A stretch of DNA of 64,000 nucleotides from Isoetes taiwanensis (Eukaryota > Streptophyta > Lycopodiopsida > Isoetales > Isoetaceae): positions 1,759,950 to 1,823,949 of the forward strand of contig JAJEKV010000061.1 in NCBI GenBank assembly GCA_021234155.1, given 5' to 3'. The translations under genes and the position numbers were made by a program. Under the pieces are notes generated by a model, which was given only the letters and a program-made list of their open reading frames with translations, was not told the origin of the DNA and ran no database searches. This document shows, piece by piece, positions 46,846-57,072 of the stretch. Numbering within the stretch: the first letter of the stretch is position 1; every line of letters starts with the position of its first letter.

Positions 46846-47535
46846 ATGCCATCCTATGACCTATATGCACCTCAAACATTTGCCACATATGCTCCTTGCC
46901 TCAAGATATTCCTTAATTTCCACATCCTTCATTTCAACATTACAATATACCCCACTACTATTCGTATTCCTATTCCTGGTACACATTTTTTATAAGTAGT
47001 ATCTTAACCCAATAAAAAATGGTTCAACCAGGTGTTAACTTTGCATACGGAAATGGGGCCAAATGAATAAATTTCAGATAAGAGGACATAAATCTACAAA
47101 ATAAAAAAGAGGGATTGTTGCCACATATGGGATGAACATTGATTGAGGTATGGAAATTGCATATGGAAATGAGTTACAAATGAATTTGTCTCAGACGACG
47201 AATTGTTGCCAAAAATGAGTGTGAACATTGATCGTAAGAAATAGGGTATAAACATTGCATATAGAAATGGATATAAATAGATATATTTACATATAAGAGG
47301 ATATTAATTTACAAAATCACAAAGGGGAGATTATGGCCAAATACCTTGTTTCTTAAAATCATTTTCATTCCAAGAAAGAGAATTTCCAGGCTTTTCTCAA
47401 GGGCATTTTGAGGAGGATGTGGACATCATATTTGGTGCGTGGCAAAGCTGCAATAAAGTAAACTTTTTCGTGTTTCTGTACTAGTAGTTGCCGAATAAAT
47501 GCTGCAGCTTTCATGGGTTCCATATGCAATACTAT
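46846..47535. other. No gene identified upstream of LIR1
   Basis: AT-rich; would include the rest of the LIR1 promoter. No further feature recognised. Confidence 0.4.
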
Positions 47536-47539
47536 GTAT

Positions 47540-47740
47540 AACAGCTTCACAAGTATATCCGAATTTGCAACTTCATCTCTGCAAGAGAATATTACAAAAT
47601 GAGTATAAGGATATAGTGAATCATTATAAAGAACATATTGTTTCTGCAAGACCTGATAACAGCTTCAACATAAAGTATATCAGAATTTGCAGCTTCATCT
47701 CTGGAAGAGAATGTTATATAATGAGTATAAGGATTTTGAC
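47540..47740. repeat. Short tandem duplication (about 75-bp copies)
   Basis: ACAGCTTCA...GTATATCCGAATTTGCA...CTTCATCTCTGCAAGAGAA at 47540-47615 and again at 47658-47735 with small changes. A 94-codon frame on - (47365-47649) overlaps the first copy; not recognised. Confidence 0.75.
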
Positions 47741-47909
47741 AGGCCTTCACTAAGAAAGGCAGCAAGGGCTAAGGCAGATGCCATTGTCATCTACCACATC
47801 TTGGAATGGCCAAAAGTTAGCCTAATCTGAACGAGTTACCAGCATGACGGGCTTGCCATACCCTCACATGCGACATAACAAGTGCTCAGCTCAGTACGAT
47901 TTTGTCCAA

Positions 47910-48180
47910 TGGATGTGTGCCGAGTTGGTATAGACCTAGGGATGTCAAGGTATATGTGTCCAAACCCCACTATAGACTTAGTTAGGGGTTCAAACCCCGC
48001 TATATGCACCTTACTTGATTGGGAGTTGTTAGAGATTATATAAATGATGAACCCTAAAGTGGTAGAGTAACTGAGTTAGGAAAATATCAATGATGAACTC
48101 CGATGTAGTAGAATAACTAAGTTGGGAAAAGTTTTCTGTGGCCAGACAACCCCGATGTAGTAGAATAACTCATGTGAATG
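47910..48180 (+). mobile_element. tRNA-derived SINE-like element
   Basis: A-box-like TGTGCCGAGTTGGTA (47916-47930) and B-box-like GGTTCAAACCC (47987-47997) have the spacing expected in a tRNA-type RNA polymerase III promoter, but the cloverleaf is incomplete, so this is a SINE head rather than a tRNA gene. The 3' part contains a ~58-bp imperfect repeat (GATGAACCCTAAAGTGGTAG / GATGAACTCCGATGTAGTAG). Confidence 0.45.
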
Positions 48181-48445
48181 CAAAAATATTTTATGACGAT
48201 GTATGTATATAAAATTTTATAAACTCTAATGAGATATATATAAAAATTTCTAAACCCCAGGGCCTTCAATGTGGCTAAGAAGGAGAGTGAAGTCCATGAT
48301 CCTATACCAAATTCTTCTCCAAGAGAACGATTTCTACCTCTTCAAAGAGCTACTCTAGAGCGTCGTATACTCTACAACCAGAAAGTGATAAGCATGGGGG
48401 ACTTGCGCCTTCCAAACCTCACCTACATAGTGTAGCTATGGGTTA
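48181..48445. other. No gene identified
   Basis: A coding-like + stretch around 48300-48430 (ERFLPLQRATLERRILYNQK, MGDLRLPNLTYI) may be a retroelement scrap; not enough to assign. Confidence 0.25.
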
Positions 48446-48447
48446 GG

Positions 48448-48465
48448 CTGATAACTAGTTATCAG
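48448..48465. repeat. Perfect 18-bp palindrome
   Basis: CTGATAACTAGTTATCAG, followed by further copies of TAATAACTAATTATCAGTA, next to the foldback element. Confidence 0.9.
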
Positions 48466-48511
48466 TATTAGAGAAGTACTAATAACTAATTATCAGTACT
48501 ATTCCACCCAT

Positions 48512-48705
48512 ATAAGACCGATAAGCCGATAACCAAAAATGCGTGGCCTCGGTTGTACGTCCTCAGATAGATATTTGGCACGTAAGGCCTCGGTCCGGCC
48601 TTCGGCCTAGTGGGCCTCGGCCTTATATGCCAAATATCTGGCTTCAGACATACACCCTCGATCACACATTTTTGGTTATCGGCCTTGGCGAGACCGATAA
48701 CCTTA
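48512..48705. mobile_element. Foldback (MITE-like) element
   Basis: The two halves are imperfect inverted copies: the left has CCGATAACCAAAAATG, AGATATTTGGCA and AAGGCCTCGG; the right has their complements in mirror order (CCGAGGCC..., TGCCAAATATCT, CATTTTTGGTTATCGG). Centre at GGCCTTCGGCC near 48600. About 190 bp, non-coding; the frames on both strands are consequences of the symmetry. Confidence 0.75.
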
Positions 48706-48823
48706 CCTTTATCTCCATGTTGTCTTATGCACAAAACAAAAGGTGCAACAATATATATGGCATGAACACTATAATGTTATAGACATCAACCAATTTCACA
48801 TCATGCTCTTTGCCTTGTGCTTT

Positions 48824-50527
48824 TGTAACGACCCTTGTGGCTTAGTGCTATGTCTTAGAGTATGATATTTAGGACTATACAAATACATTAGTTAAGGTTA
48901 TTTAAGCCTTTAATATATTTAAGTTAAAAGGTGAGCACCATAAAATAGGGAAGCGAGGCTCGTGACCTGTGCCAAGGGATGCCATGCTAAATCCGGCACA
49001 CCCTTAGGAAGATGACTAATCGAGCCTTAAGATGCCTGGTAATATGACAGATTATTTTCTGCATTTAGCCAAACTATAAAGATTTGGCCATTAGATTAGA
49101 TTAGACCAATGGGATAATGCTAAATGATTTTTGCCCATGTGGCTAAAACGTATATAAGAGAATCTGATGTATAAGAACGAAATCAGAAGAAGGAGCTTGA
49201 GGCAAAGCCAAAGACGGAGGAAGGAGGAGGAAGGAGCTGGAAGCAGGCCGAAATCAAGCTGATTTCAGGCGAAAAGGAGCTGGGAATTAAGAGGTGGGGA
49301 TGTGCACGACTGCTTGGCACCTTTTTCTGTTGTAGAGAAATTGGGTTCGAAACCGTGAAGCCATCAGGGAGATCGACCCCTGCCCTGAATTTCTACATCC
49401 AAATCCGAGTTACTTTGGAATTCTTGCATGGAAACCTCTGCTAAGTATGTAGCCTTCTGTGAGTTTGCAGAAGAAAGCTGGTAAACTGCCATGGTGCCAA
49501 CTATCCGCCATATTCTGCCCTGTAGACAGTCGGGTCAGTCTAATCCGGTTCCATGCTATAAGAATTTGAACCCCTGATAAAGATTTTCGGCCAATCCTAT
49601 GCAACTCCAAGCTCTTCCGGTAGAAATTGTTGTGTCTGACTATTTGTTCTGTCTACCAATCGACTGCTTTGCCATGCTTGATGCTTGAATCATGTAGAAA
49701 ACCTAGCTTGGCGGTTAAAATCTGACTCCATAGCGTGATTCTGGGTCTTTGGCAGTCCGGCCTTTGAGTCTTGTGGATTGGCTCCAAAGTTGGACTAGAT
49801 CAGAGATCCTAGACATGTAGTTGTGCATTTAGACTTGAGATTGTTTGAGAATTGTCATCTAACCTTTTGCAGGATATGGAGCGAGGTAAGTAACTGTTAC
49901 CATGTATGGGATATAACTAGATATTTCGTGATGAGTATACTTGTTGGTTCCCTTCTTGCTTGTTGTATGTTGCTAAAGATGGCATGTCCGGATGAGCTAA
50001 ACATCACGTTACACTTGGATTCCTTCGTAACGTGGTGGTTCCAACTGGGGATGAGCCAGAGTTGGTGTCAAAGCACCGAATCTATGAGCTGTTGATTGAT
50101 CTCTTCAGACAGATTTATTATAAGCAGAGGCAACCGCAGGTTGACCTCTTGGATAGAGAGCCTGAAGAGGAACCCTTAGGAGATTCTGGTTCTATTGGGT
50201 CCTCTTCAGTCATCTTGGATGGGGCATTGAGTGATCCTGCTATATTTTGTTGTGCAGACATCTGTTGTTTTCGTTTGGACATGCTGTTAGCATATCTTTT
50301 GTATAAGCTTCGAGACTATATGTTGTATAATATCTCATGTGGTGATGCGGTCTTGTAATGTGCGCACCTAAACTATGTGTATTTTGGGATCTTATAAATA
50401 TGAATTAGAAGTTTTGGCAGCTCCTGTGTGATTTGTATTGCTATGATAGTTAGGTTTATCTTGCTTTAAGTGTTGTTATGTTGTAACGCGGCCGACGGCC
50501 CAGTCCAGGAGGGCTGGGTCCGTCTCA
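48824..50527 (+). repeat. 5' LTR
   Basis: Starts TGTAACGACCC and ends GTCCGTCTCA, the TG..CA ends of an LTR; 1704 bp. It contains a TATATAAG promoter box at about 49151 and matches the 3' LTR except that about 0.8 kb present there is missing near 49790. Confidence 0.93.
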
Positions 50528-50530
50528 GTT

Positions 50531-50541
50531 TGGTATCAGAG
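50531..50541 (+). promoter_or_regulatory. Primer binding site (initiator methionine tRNA type)
   Basis: TGGTATCAGAG, complementary to the 3' end of plant initiator Met tRNA, three bases after the 5' LTR. Confidence 0.93.
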
Positions 50542-50664
50542 AGAAGGTTTCTAACACCTTCGGGATGTGGGAATTATGGGATAAGAATCCGAAAATTCTA
50601 CTATAAAATAGAATGGTTTAGTGTGGGAATAACCGTTATTGTCCTTTTCCAGGTGAATTGCAGG

Positions 50665-51360
50665 ATGTCTGGAAATGAGTGTGACAATTCGGGAGCTGGA
50701 GCTAGTAATAACCCTCCGAGCATAACTGAACAGATTTTAGCAGCCTATGCAGCAACAGTTGGCCACTATGCAACAACAGGTTGCTATATGAAGGATGATG
50801 ATCTTGATGAAGTTAATAAGGTTTTGAAGCAGCTCAAACGGAAGACTTTCAGTGGTAAGGATACCACGGGTGAAGATGCTGATGCATGGCTAAAGGGGAT
50901 TGAGTTCTATTTTGAAGTGAAGAAAATCCCAGAGCTGCTAAAGGCAACTATTGCTGATATGTTGCTGACTGGATCTGCTAAGATATGGTGGGATGAGTAT
51001 AAGAAAGATAATCTTTTGATTCTGAGCCAAATTTCATGGGATACTTTTAAGGACGCCTTCAAACTTCATTACTTACCTGCTAGGTTTGAACAGGAGCAGA
51101 TGAACAAATTCCAGAATCTTGTCCAAGAGGACACTATGGAAGGATACGCTAATAAGTTCAGGGCATTGCAGCCATATGGACCTACTATGACTGTGGCACA
51201 GCTAGCTGATAAGTTTATTCGTGGGTTGAAGCCCGAGCTAACTCTGTTAATAGGGGGAGTGACGTATCCTAGCTTGGAAGAAGCTATAAGGGTTTCTAAG
51301 TTTAAAGAGCAAGTCCAGGATAGGATTAAGCAGAGTCGTGAAGAAGCAGCCAAACATTGA
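50665..51360 (+). CDS. Ty3/gypsy Gag (capsid part)
   Basis: From ATG 50665 (MSGNECDNSGAGASNN). The retrotransposon gag domain is clear: DADAWLKGIEFYFEVKKIPE, KIWWDEYKKDN, WDTFKDAFKLHYLP, ARFEQEQMNKFQNLVQ and YANKFRALQPYG. It forms the virus-like particle shell. A stop after EEAAKH (51358-51360) separates it from the downstream basic region. An upstream in-frame ATG exists, but it lies in the LTR. Confidence 0.9.
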   Translation: MSGNECDNSGAGASNNPPSITEQILAAYAATVGHYATTGCYMKDDDLDEVNKVLKQLKRKTFSGKDTTGEDADAWLKGIEFYFEVKKIPELLKATIADMLLTGSAKIWWDEYKKDNLLILSQISWDTFKDAFKLHYLPARFEQEQMNKFQNLVQEDTMEGYANKFRALQPYGPTMTVAQLADKFIRGLKPELTLLIGGVTYPSLEEAIRVSKFKEQVQDRIKQSREEAAKH

Positions 51361-51655
51361 AAACCTGCGAGGGAAAATCTTCCTAAGCAGAGAGAGAGGG
51401 GTTTTGTTGCTCCTGGTGGTCCTACAGGAAATGTACGTCCTATGCCTGCAAGACAGACAAATGCACCAGCTCAGATGAGCCAGGAGGAACGAGAACGTTG
51501 CCCTCGGGAAGGATTATGTTCTGCAAAGAGGCTGGGCATAATGCAGCATGTTGTCCCTGTAAATGGAGGAACATGAATATTGCTGGGCAGCAGGTTGCTG
51601 GAATTGCTGAGTATGACCGAAATGCCGCTTATGGGAACCCAAGGGAGGTGCACCT
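51361..51655 (+). pseudogene. Ty3/gypsy Gag C-terminus with zinc knuckle (frameshifted)
   Basis: Basic linker (KPARENLPKQRERG...) in frame with gag beyond its stop; then in another frame FCKEAGHNAACCPC (about 51518-51562), a CCHC zinc knuckle missing its first residues. Binds element RNA in active relatives. Confidence 0.75.
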
Positions 51656-52133
51656 AGAATACACGTATTGATCAAGTGAGTGCATCGGAAAGGGTTTTTT
51701 ATTGCCTTGGTCGTAGGTATACGGTCGGAAGCTCATACGGGCGGGAAGGAGAGATTCCGTAGATGATCGATTTGGGGAGCTGATCCATCTGACGAAAGGA
51801 GCGTTGTATCCTTACATTTCCAGCTTCATTTTTACCTTTCTAGCAGATTCATCTCAGCACTGTCCATTCCAGCTATTCTAGGTATTGCACAGGTATTACC
51901 CCTATTCCAGGAATTCCAGGTATTCCAGGAACCCTAGACCTATGTCCTCACAAAAGGTACAAAGTCGAAAAGGGATTATATAATTTGGCACAACCAATCG
52001 TAAATCTATGGATAGGGGCTATAATGTATGTTAGTTCAAAAACCCGTATGGTATGGGTTTTTCTACTCCAAAAAGCCGTATAGAGGGGTTTTTCTGTGAC
52101 CCCTCGAACGCACATGCCATCTGTCCATATATA
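51656..52133. mobile_element. 478-bp insertion in gag-pol with 11-bp flanking duplication
   Basis: GAGGTGCACCT stands at 51645-51655 and again at 52134-52144, and the gypsy reading resumes after it. The inserted segment has no clear terminal inverted repeats; it contains CAGGAATTCCAGGTATTCCA repeats near 51912. The target GAGGTGCACCTC is itself a palindrome. Family unknown. Confidence 0.65.
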
Positions 52134-52326
52134 GAGGTGCACCTCCCGGGTGGGAACCGAGGTAATCAGCCTCAGGCTAGTGGCGGGACTCTAGGAAATT
52201 GAAATAGACGAGCGGCGAGTATGCAGAGTGCTGCTGGTCCATGAAATGCCCGAACTGAGGAGAGGCCTGCACGGGCCCAAGCCGTTACCCTGGAAGAATC
52301 AAAAGCGGAACTAGATATGCGCGCTT

Positions 52327-52530
52327 ATGCTATTGGTGAAGATCCTCCAGAATACCTTACTATTGATCACTATTGACATTATCCATCTTCCAGGTAGCAT
52401 TCAAACGCAACCTTTTCATTTTCTGATTGACCGTGGTAGTACGCATAATTTCATTTCACCTAGATTGGTTGATCAGTTGGGTTTGCGTGTGATCGCACGG
52501 CACCTTAGATCGGGCAGATTGTGTGATTAA
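52327..52530 (+). pseudogene. Ty3/gypsy aspartic protease fragment
   Basis: Reads QTQPFHFLIDRGSTHNFISP, where active relatives have LIDSGSTHNFI. The catalytic D-S/T-G has become D-R-G, so this protease would be dead even without the flanking stops. Confidence 0.85.
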
Positions 52531-52641
52531 GATGTCAAATGGTTGTATTCCTCGGTTGGAATTTAAACTCTGTGGATTAGTATTCCGTGCTAATTTTGAA
52601 GTACTTGATCTGGGGAAGTATGATTTAATTCTGGGAATGTC

Positions 52642-53601
52642 ATGGTTGAGAGCCTAGGTGCCTATATAGATTGTAAGGAGAGAGCTATCCTCTGCACGTT
52701 GTCAGATGGGTCATTTAAGAGACTGGGTAGTCGCCCTATGATTTATGATCCTCCGGTGCTATCGTGTAAGCAGGCCAAGCGCTATTTGCGCAAAGGGGGA
52801 ATTATATATGTCGGAATACTAACCAAAACTGTGGAGGTGCAAGAAACTGTCGTCCCTCAGCTTATTCAGACTGTGTTAGAGGAATTCAAAGATGTGTTCC
52901 CTGATAAGCTTACAGAATTACCTCCTTTTCGTGAGGTGAACCATGAAATTGAATTGTTCCCTAGATCTGCGCCACCTTCACGACCTCCTTACCGTTTTAA
53001 TGCTATAGAGGTGGTGGAATTAAAGAAGCAATTGGAAGAATTAGTGGAGCAAGGATTTATTAGGCCTAGTACATCTCCATTTGGAGCTCTTGTCCTATTT
53101 GTAAAGAAAAAGGATGGCAGTTTGCGCCTATGTGTTGATTACAGATTGTTGAATCAGATTACCATCAAGAATGGTTATGCCTTGCCAAGAGTAGATGATC
53201 TATTTGATCAATTGAGTGGTAGCAAATTCTTTTCTAAGATTGATCTGCGCTCTGGCTACCACCAGATCAGAATTAAGGAAGAAGACATTCCTAAAACTGC
53301 TTTCCGTACAAGATATGGACATTATGAATTTGTAGTAATGCCATTCGGACTTACTAATGCGCCAGCCACATTTATGAGGCTTATGAACGATGTTTTCCGG
53401 GCTCAGCTTGATCAATTCGTGCTAGTGTTTTTTGATGACATTCTGATCTACTCTAAAACGTTAGAAGAACATGTGGAGCACTTGCGTGTAGTTTTAAATC
53501 TTCTGAGACAGCATAAGCTTTACAGTAAACTCTCCAAATGCAGTTTTTGCCCAAGAACAGTTGATTTATTTGGGCCATATTGTCTCCAGCAAGGGAATTG
53601 A
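52642..53601 (+). CDS. Ty3/gypsy reverse transcriptase (open but incomplete)
   Basis: A 319-codon frame that begins in the protease tail. Reverse transcriptase motifs: [100 protein letters not shown] and the catalytic [10 protein letters not shown]. The frame breaks at about 53565 (normal ...FLGHIVS continues in another frame at 53570-53640). It copies element RNA into DNA in active relatives. Confidence 0.92.
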   Translation: MVESLGAYIDCKERAILCTLSDGSFKRLGSRPMIYDPPVLSCKQAKRYLRKGGIIYVGILTKTVEVQETVVPQLIQTVLEEFKDVFPDKLTELPPFREVNHEIELFPRSAPPSRPPYRFNAIEVVELKKQLEELVEQGFIRPSTSPFGALVLFVKKKDGSLRLCVDYRLLNQITIKNGYALPRVDDLFDQLSGSKFFSKIDLRSGYHQIRIKEEDIPKTAFRTRYGHYEFVVMPFGLTNAPATFMRLMNDVFRAQLDQFVLVFFDDILIYSKTLEEHVEHLRVVLNLLRQHKLYSKLSKCSFCPRTVDLFGPYCLQQGN

Positions 53602-53639
53602 ACCAGATCCTGAAAAGGTGAAAGCCATACAGTAATGGC

Positions 53640-55085
53640 TTCAACCTCAATCTGTAAGGGAAATTAGAGCATTTCTGGGTTTAGCTGGATATTATCGAAA
53701 GTTTGTTAAGCAATTTTCCAAGAAAGCAGCTCCTCTGACGACCCTGCTTCAAAAGGATTTAGCTTTCCAATGGTCTGAAGTATACCAGCGTAGCTTTCAA
53801 TTTCTGAAAGATGCCTTGACGCATGCACCTATTCTAAAGATTCCTTGCATGGAACGAGAATTTTGTGTAGTCACTGGTGCCTCAGGCACTGGCATTGGGG
53901 GTGCTTTACCGCAAGATGGCCATGTGTGTGCATATGAATCTAAAAAGCTCAGTCCAACTGAATAGACTTATCCAACACATAATCTGGAGATGCTTGCAAT
54001 TGTTCATGCTTTGAAATTATGGAGACATTACCTCTTGGGTAAGAAATTTCTTCTTAAGACAGATCATCAAAGTCTTAAGTACTTTGTAACTCAGCCGCAG
54101 CTGAATAATCGCCAAAAGAGATGGATGCAATTGTTGCAAGAATATAATTTTACTATCATGTATCAGCCTGGCAAGGATAACGTGATCGCAGACGCGTTGT
54201 CCCGACGATCGTATTGTGCTACAATTAGTATTGCTATTAATCAGTGGGACAACAACTTAAGTCAGTTAATCCAGGAAGATTCTCATTATCGACCTATAAT
54301 AGCAGCACTTGAGCAAGGTCAAAGCAATGATCCTTATCGATTGGAAGGATCTAAACTGTTCTATCAGAATCGATTATGTATACCTGATAATACCGAGCTT
54401 AAACAACAAATTCTAAAGGAAGCTCATGACAGTCCAATATCAGGTCACCCTGGAATTCAGAAAACCCTTTGTAAAGTTCGTAAACAGTTCTTTTGGCCTG
54501 GCATGAAAAAGGAAATACTAAATTATGTAGCGAGATGCCTACCATGTCAGAAGGTGAAAGCTTCTCGCCAGAAGATTGCCCATGCGTTGCAACCTTTGGA
54601 TATTTCAGATGCAAAATGGGAAAGTGTCTGTATGGATTTTATTGTGGGTTTGCCTAGAACTCGAACAGGATATGATTCCATTTATGTTGTAATGGATCGT
54701 CTCACTAAGCAAGCTCATTTCATGCCAACCAGAACTACGGCTATTGCAGCAGATATTGCAAAGATATTTATCAAGGATGTATTCCGTTTGCATGGAATGC
54801 CTAGGTCATTGTGTCCGACAGAGATGCACGTTTTGTTCGTCAGTTTTGGCAAACTTTGTTCCAAGGAGTTGGAACCCAGTTGCGGATGAGCACTCGTATC
54901 ATCCTCAGATGGATGGCCAGGTGGAAAGAGTTAATCAGGTTGTGGAAGACATGCTTCGGACGTATGTGCCAGAACATCCACATTCTTGAGAATCTTATCT
55001 ATATCTAATCGAGTTTGCCTACAATAACACATATCAGGATTCTATAAAAATGAGCCCATTTGAGGCAGTATATGGACAAGAATGC
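53640..55085 (+). pseudogene. Ty3/gypsy RNase H and integrase
   Basis: RNase H: EIRAFLGLAGYYRKF, APILKIP, VTGASGTGIGGAL (catalytic Asp changed; usually TDAS), then after a stop TYPTHNLEMLAIVHALKLWR and KTDHQSLKYFV. Integrase from about 54216: HHCC zinc finger (HDSPISGHPGIQKT...CLPCQ), catalytic core DFIVGLPRTRTGYDSIYVVM with DRLTKQAHF. After a frameshift near 54810 come SDRDARFVRQFWQTLF and [20 protein letters not shown]. The longest clean stretch is 53990-54889. Frameshifts at about 54810 and 54890-55010. Confidence 0.9.
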
Positions 55086-55127
55086 AGATATTTGTTGACC
55101 TGATGTAGTCCACAATCTAAAGTAGAT

Positions 55128-55358
55128 TTGGTCCAAACTATGGGAGAAGATATTGGAACACAACTCAGAATCATCAGACATAACATTGCTACCGCACATA
55201 ATAGACAGAAACAATATGCAGATAAGAGGAGAAGACCCTTGGAGTTCCAAAAAGATGATATGGTATTTCTAAAGATAAATCCTAAGCAAGGTACTTTGAG
55301 ATTTAAGAAAGCTGGAAAGCTAGCACCTAGGTATGCAGGGCCTTTCAGAAATATGTAG
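55128..55358 (+). pseudogene. Ty3/gypsy integrase C-terminal part, before an insertion
   Basis: Reads RQKQYADKRRRPLEFQKDDM and KINPKQGTLRFKKAGKLAPR, ending YAGPFRN at about 55354. The expected continuation (GNAAYRLELP) starts only at about 56741, showing the insertion between. Confidence 0.88.
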
Positions 55359-55359
55359 C

Positions 55360-56738
55360 ATAATAACAGGGGGTTTTCTTTGTGTTTTTGTACGCTTTTC
55401 ACTAAGGTTTTCCTATGATTTCGTGATGTATTCAAATGGATGTACTAATGCGTACATCTAGAGTGCACCATTTCTGAGCCATTGATTTTAGCCTTTTTTT
55501 TTCCAATAGTCAACAACCAATGGCTCACAACAAAAGCCCCTTTTTTGTGTGTGTGGTGCATAATGGTCAACAACCAATGGCTCACGACAAAAGCCCTCTT
55601 TTTGTGCGTGTGGTGCATTATTGTCAACAACCAATGGCTCACAACAAAAGTCCTCTTTTTGTGTGTGTGGTGCATAATGGGCACATGAAGGGCTTGAAGG
55701 GCGCATGTAGTGCAGTTTCCCGCCGACAACACATTTCTTATCATAACTTTTGATCCGAGCTCTTGTTTGAGATGATTTTTATTGCGTTGGAAAGCTCTCT
55801 CCGAGATCTTTTTGATAGTGTATGATATGGATATGTTTGGTTAAGTTATCTATGCTAAAACAGCAATTTTTCGGCCGGGTTTGGTAGGCTTTCACATCCT
55901 ACCGGTGATTATCTGAGGATACGCTATTGGATATTGTTTTATGGCTCATTCGAATGAAGGTTGCAAAAATTACTATGCATTTTTAGATTTTGAGGCGTTA
56001 TTAAGCAAATTGCAAGGCTTCTAGATCCTTGAGCTAACAAGCGAGAAAAGTTTCCCACTTTGGTTTCTCACCACAAGAATCCATGGAGGCCAAAGGCTCT
56101 TTGTTGAATTCAGTTGAAAAATGTTTGTGTATGGGTGTTGCAAACTTTATGACTTTCAATAATGGGATCAATCCCCTCTATCTTTATGGTAACTTTTACT
56201 TATGTTCTATTTGTTTTATTGTGATGAAATTCAAAAGCTATCTGTGATGAAAGCCTCAAATGAATTCTAGTTTTTTTCTGGTTTGAATTCTAAAATTTTT
56301 GTCACAATCGGGGGGGGAGGGGGACGTCCTAAGGCCACGAAGGGCAAAAATTTTTTTGCAACACAAACCATTAACATCCAACATATAAAAACCAACAATA
56401 TAACAACCAACACATAACAACCATTGATATTAACAACAAACACATAACTACCATTGACATTAATTAACACAACCATTGGGTCCAACACATTTAAATTAAA
56501 ATCCCCCTTAAACCCCCTTTGGTTTGGGTGCATATTCACACGAGGGTGGCGTAGGGCGTGAGCCCTCATAATTGTATTTTGCATTACAAAATCAACACCA
56601 TATAGTATTCTGCTTGAAATCTTATAGTATTTTGCGAATCTTGTTATACAGTATAGCAAATTTTGTACTTGCATACCCCACAAACGAGGAACTTTACGTA
56701 CGGTGTAGATTAAGGAATAAGGGGTGAATAAGGGGTGT
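55360..56738. mobile_element. 1.38-kb insertion in the integrase region
   Basis: Interrupts the integrase between GPFRN and GNAAYRL. TGTAG stands at both junctions (55354-55358 and 56735-56739) as a possible short target duplication. No terminal inverted repeat or coding region was recognised. A 161-codon frame on - (56267-56752) is low-complexity. It contains a 57-bp minisatellite and GCGTTGGAAAGCTCTC wording like that in the retroposon at 27.0 kb. Confidence 0.7.
55509..55679. repeat. 57-bp minisatellite, three copies
   Basis: GTCAACAACCAATGGCTCAC begins at 55509, 55566 and 55623. The period of 57 is divisible by three, so all frames on both strands show a 19-residue repeat; no reason to think any is translated. 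Confidence 0.95.
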
Positions 56739-56740
56739 AG

Positions 56741-57055
56741 GGAATGCTGCATATCGTTTGGAATTGCCTGCTGAGATTAAGGTGCATAACGTATTCCATG
56801 TCAGCAATTTACGTAAATATCTACCCGATCCATCGCATGTACTGCCACAGGATAATCTGGTTGCAGTCGAAGAAACTCTCCCAGTCAGACCTCAGAAGAT
56901 TTTGCAAGTTTACACTAAAATACTGCGAGGCAGAACCATTGAAAAATATTTAGTGCAATGGACAGGATATCCGCAAAGACGCGACTTGGGAGGACGCTAT
57001 CAAGTTCAAAGAGCTCTATCCGTCCTTTCCAGTAACTCATGAGGACATGAGTTGA
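56741..57055 (+). pseudogene. Ty3/gypsy integrase tail and chromodomain
   Basis: Reads GNAAYRLELPAEIKVHNVFH, VSNLRKYLPDPSHVLPQ and RTIEKYLVQWTGYP. After a frameshift near 56980 it continues DATWEDAIKFKELYPSF, ending at TGA 57053-57055. The (I)EKYLVQW-x(3)P...ATWE pattern is a chromodomain, which steers chromoviruses to particular chromatin. Confidence 0.9.
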
Positions 57056-57072
57056 ATTCTACAAGGTGAGAA

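Noticed and set aside
47916-48000. Functional tRNA gene
   Set aside because: A- and B-box-like words are there, but acceptor and anticodon stems do not form.
48486-48782. Frames of about 80 codons on both strands
   Set aside because: They mirror each other because the region is a foldback palindrome.
55445-55753. Overlapping frames with a 19-residue repeat on both strands
   Set aside because: They come from a 57-bp minisatellite inside a non-coding insertion.
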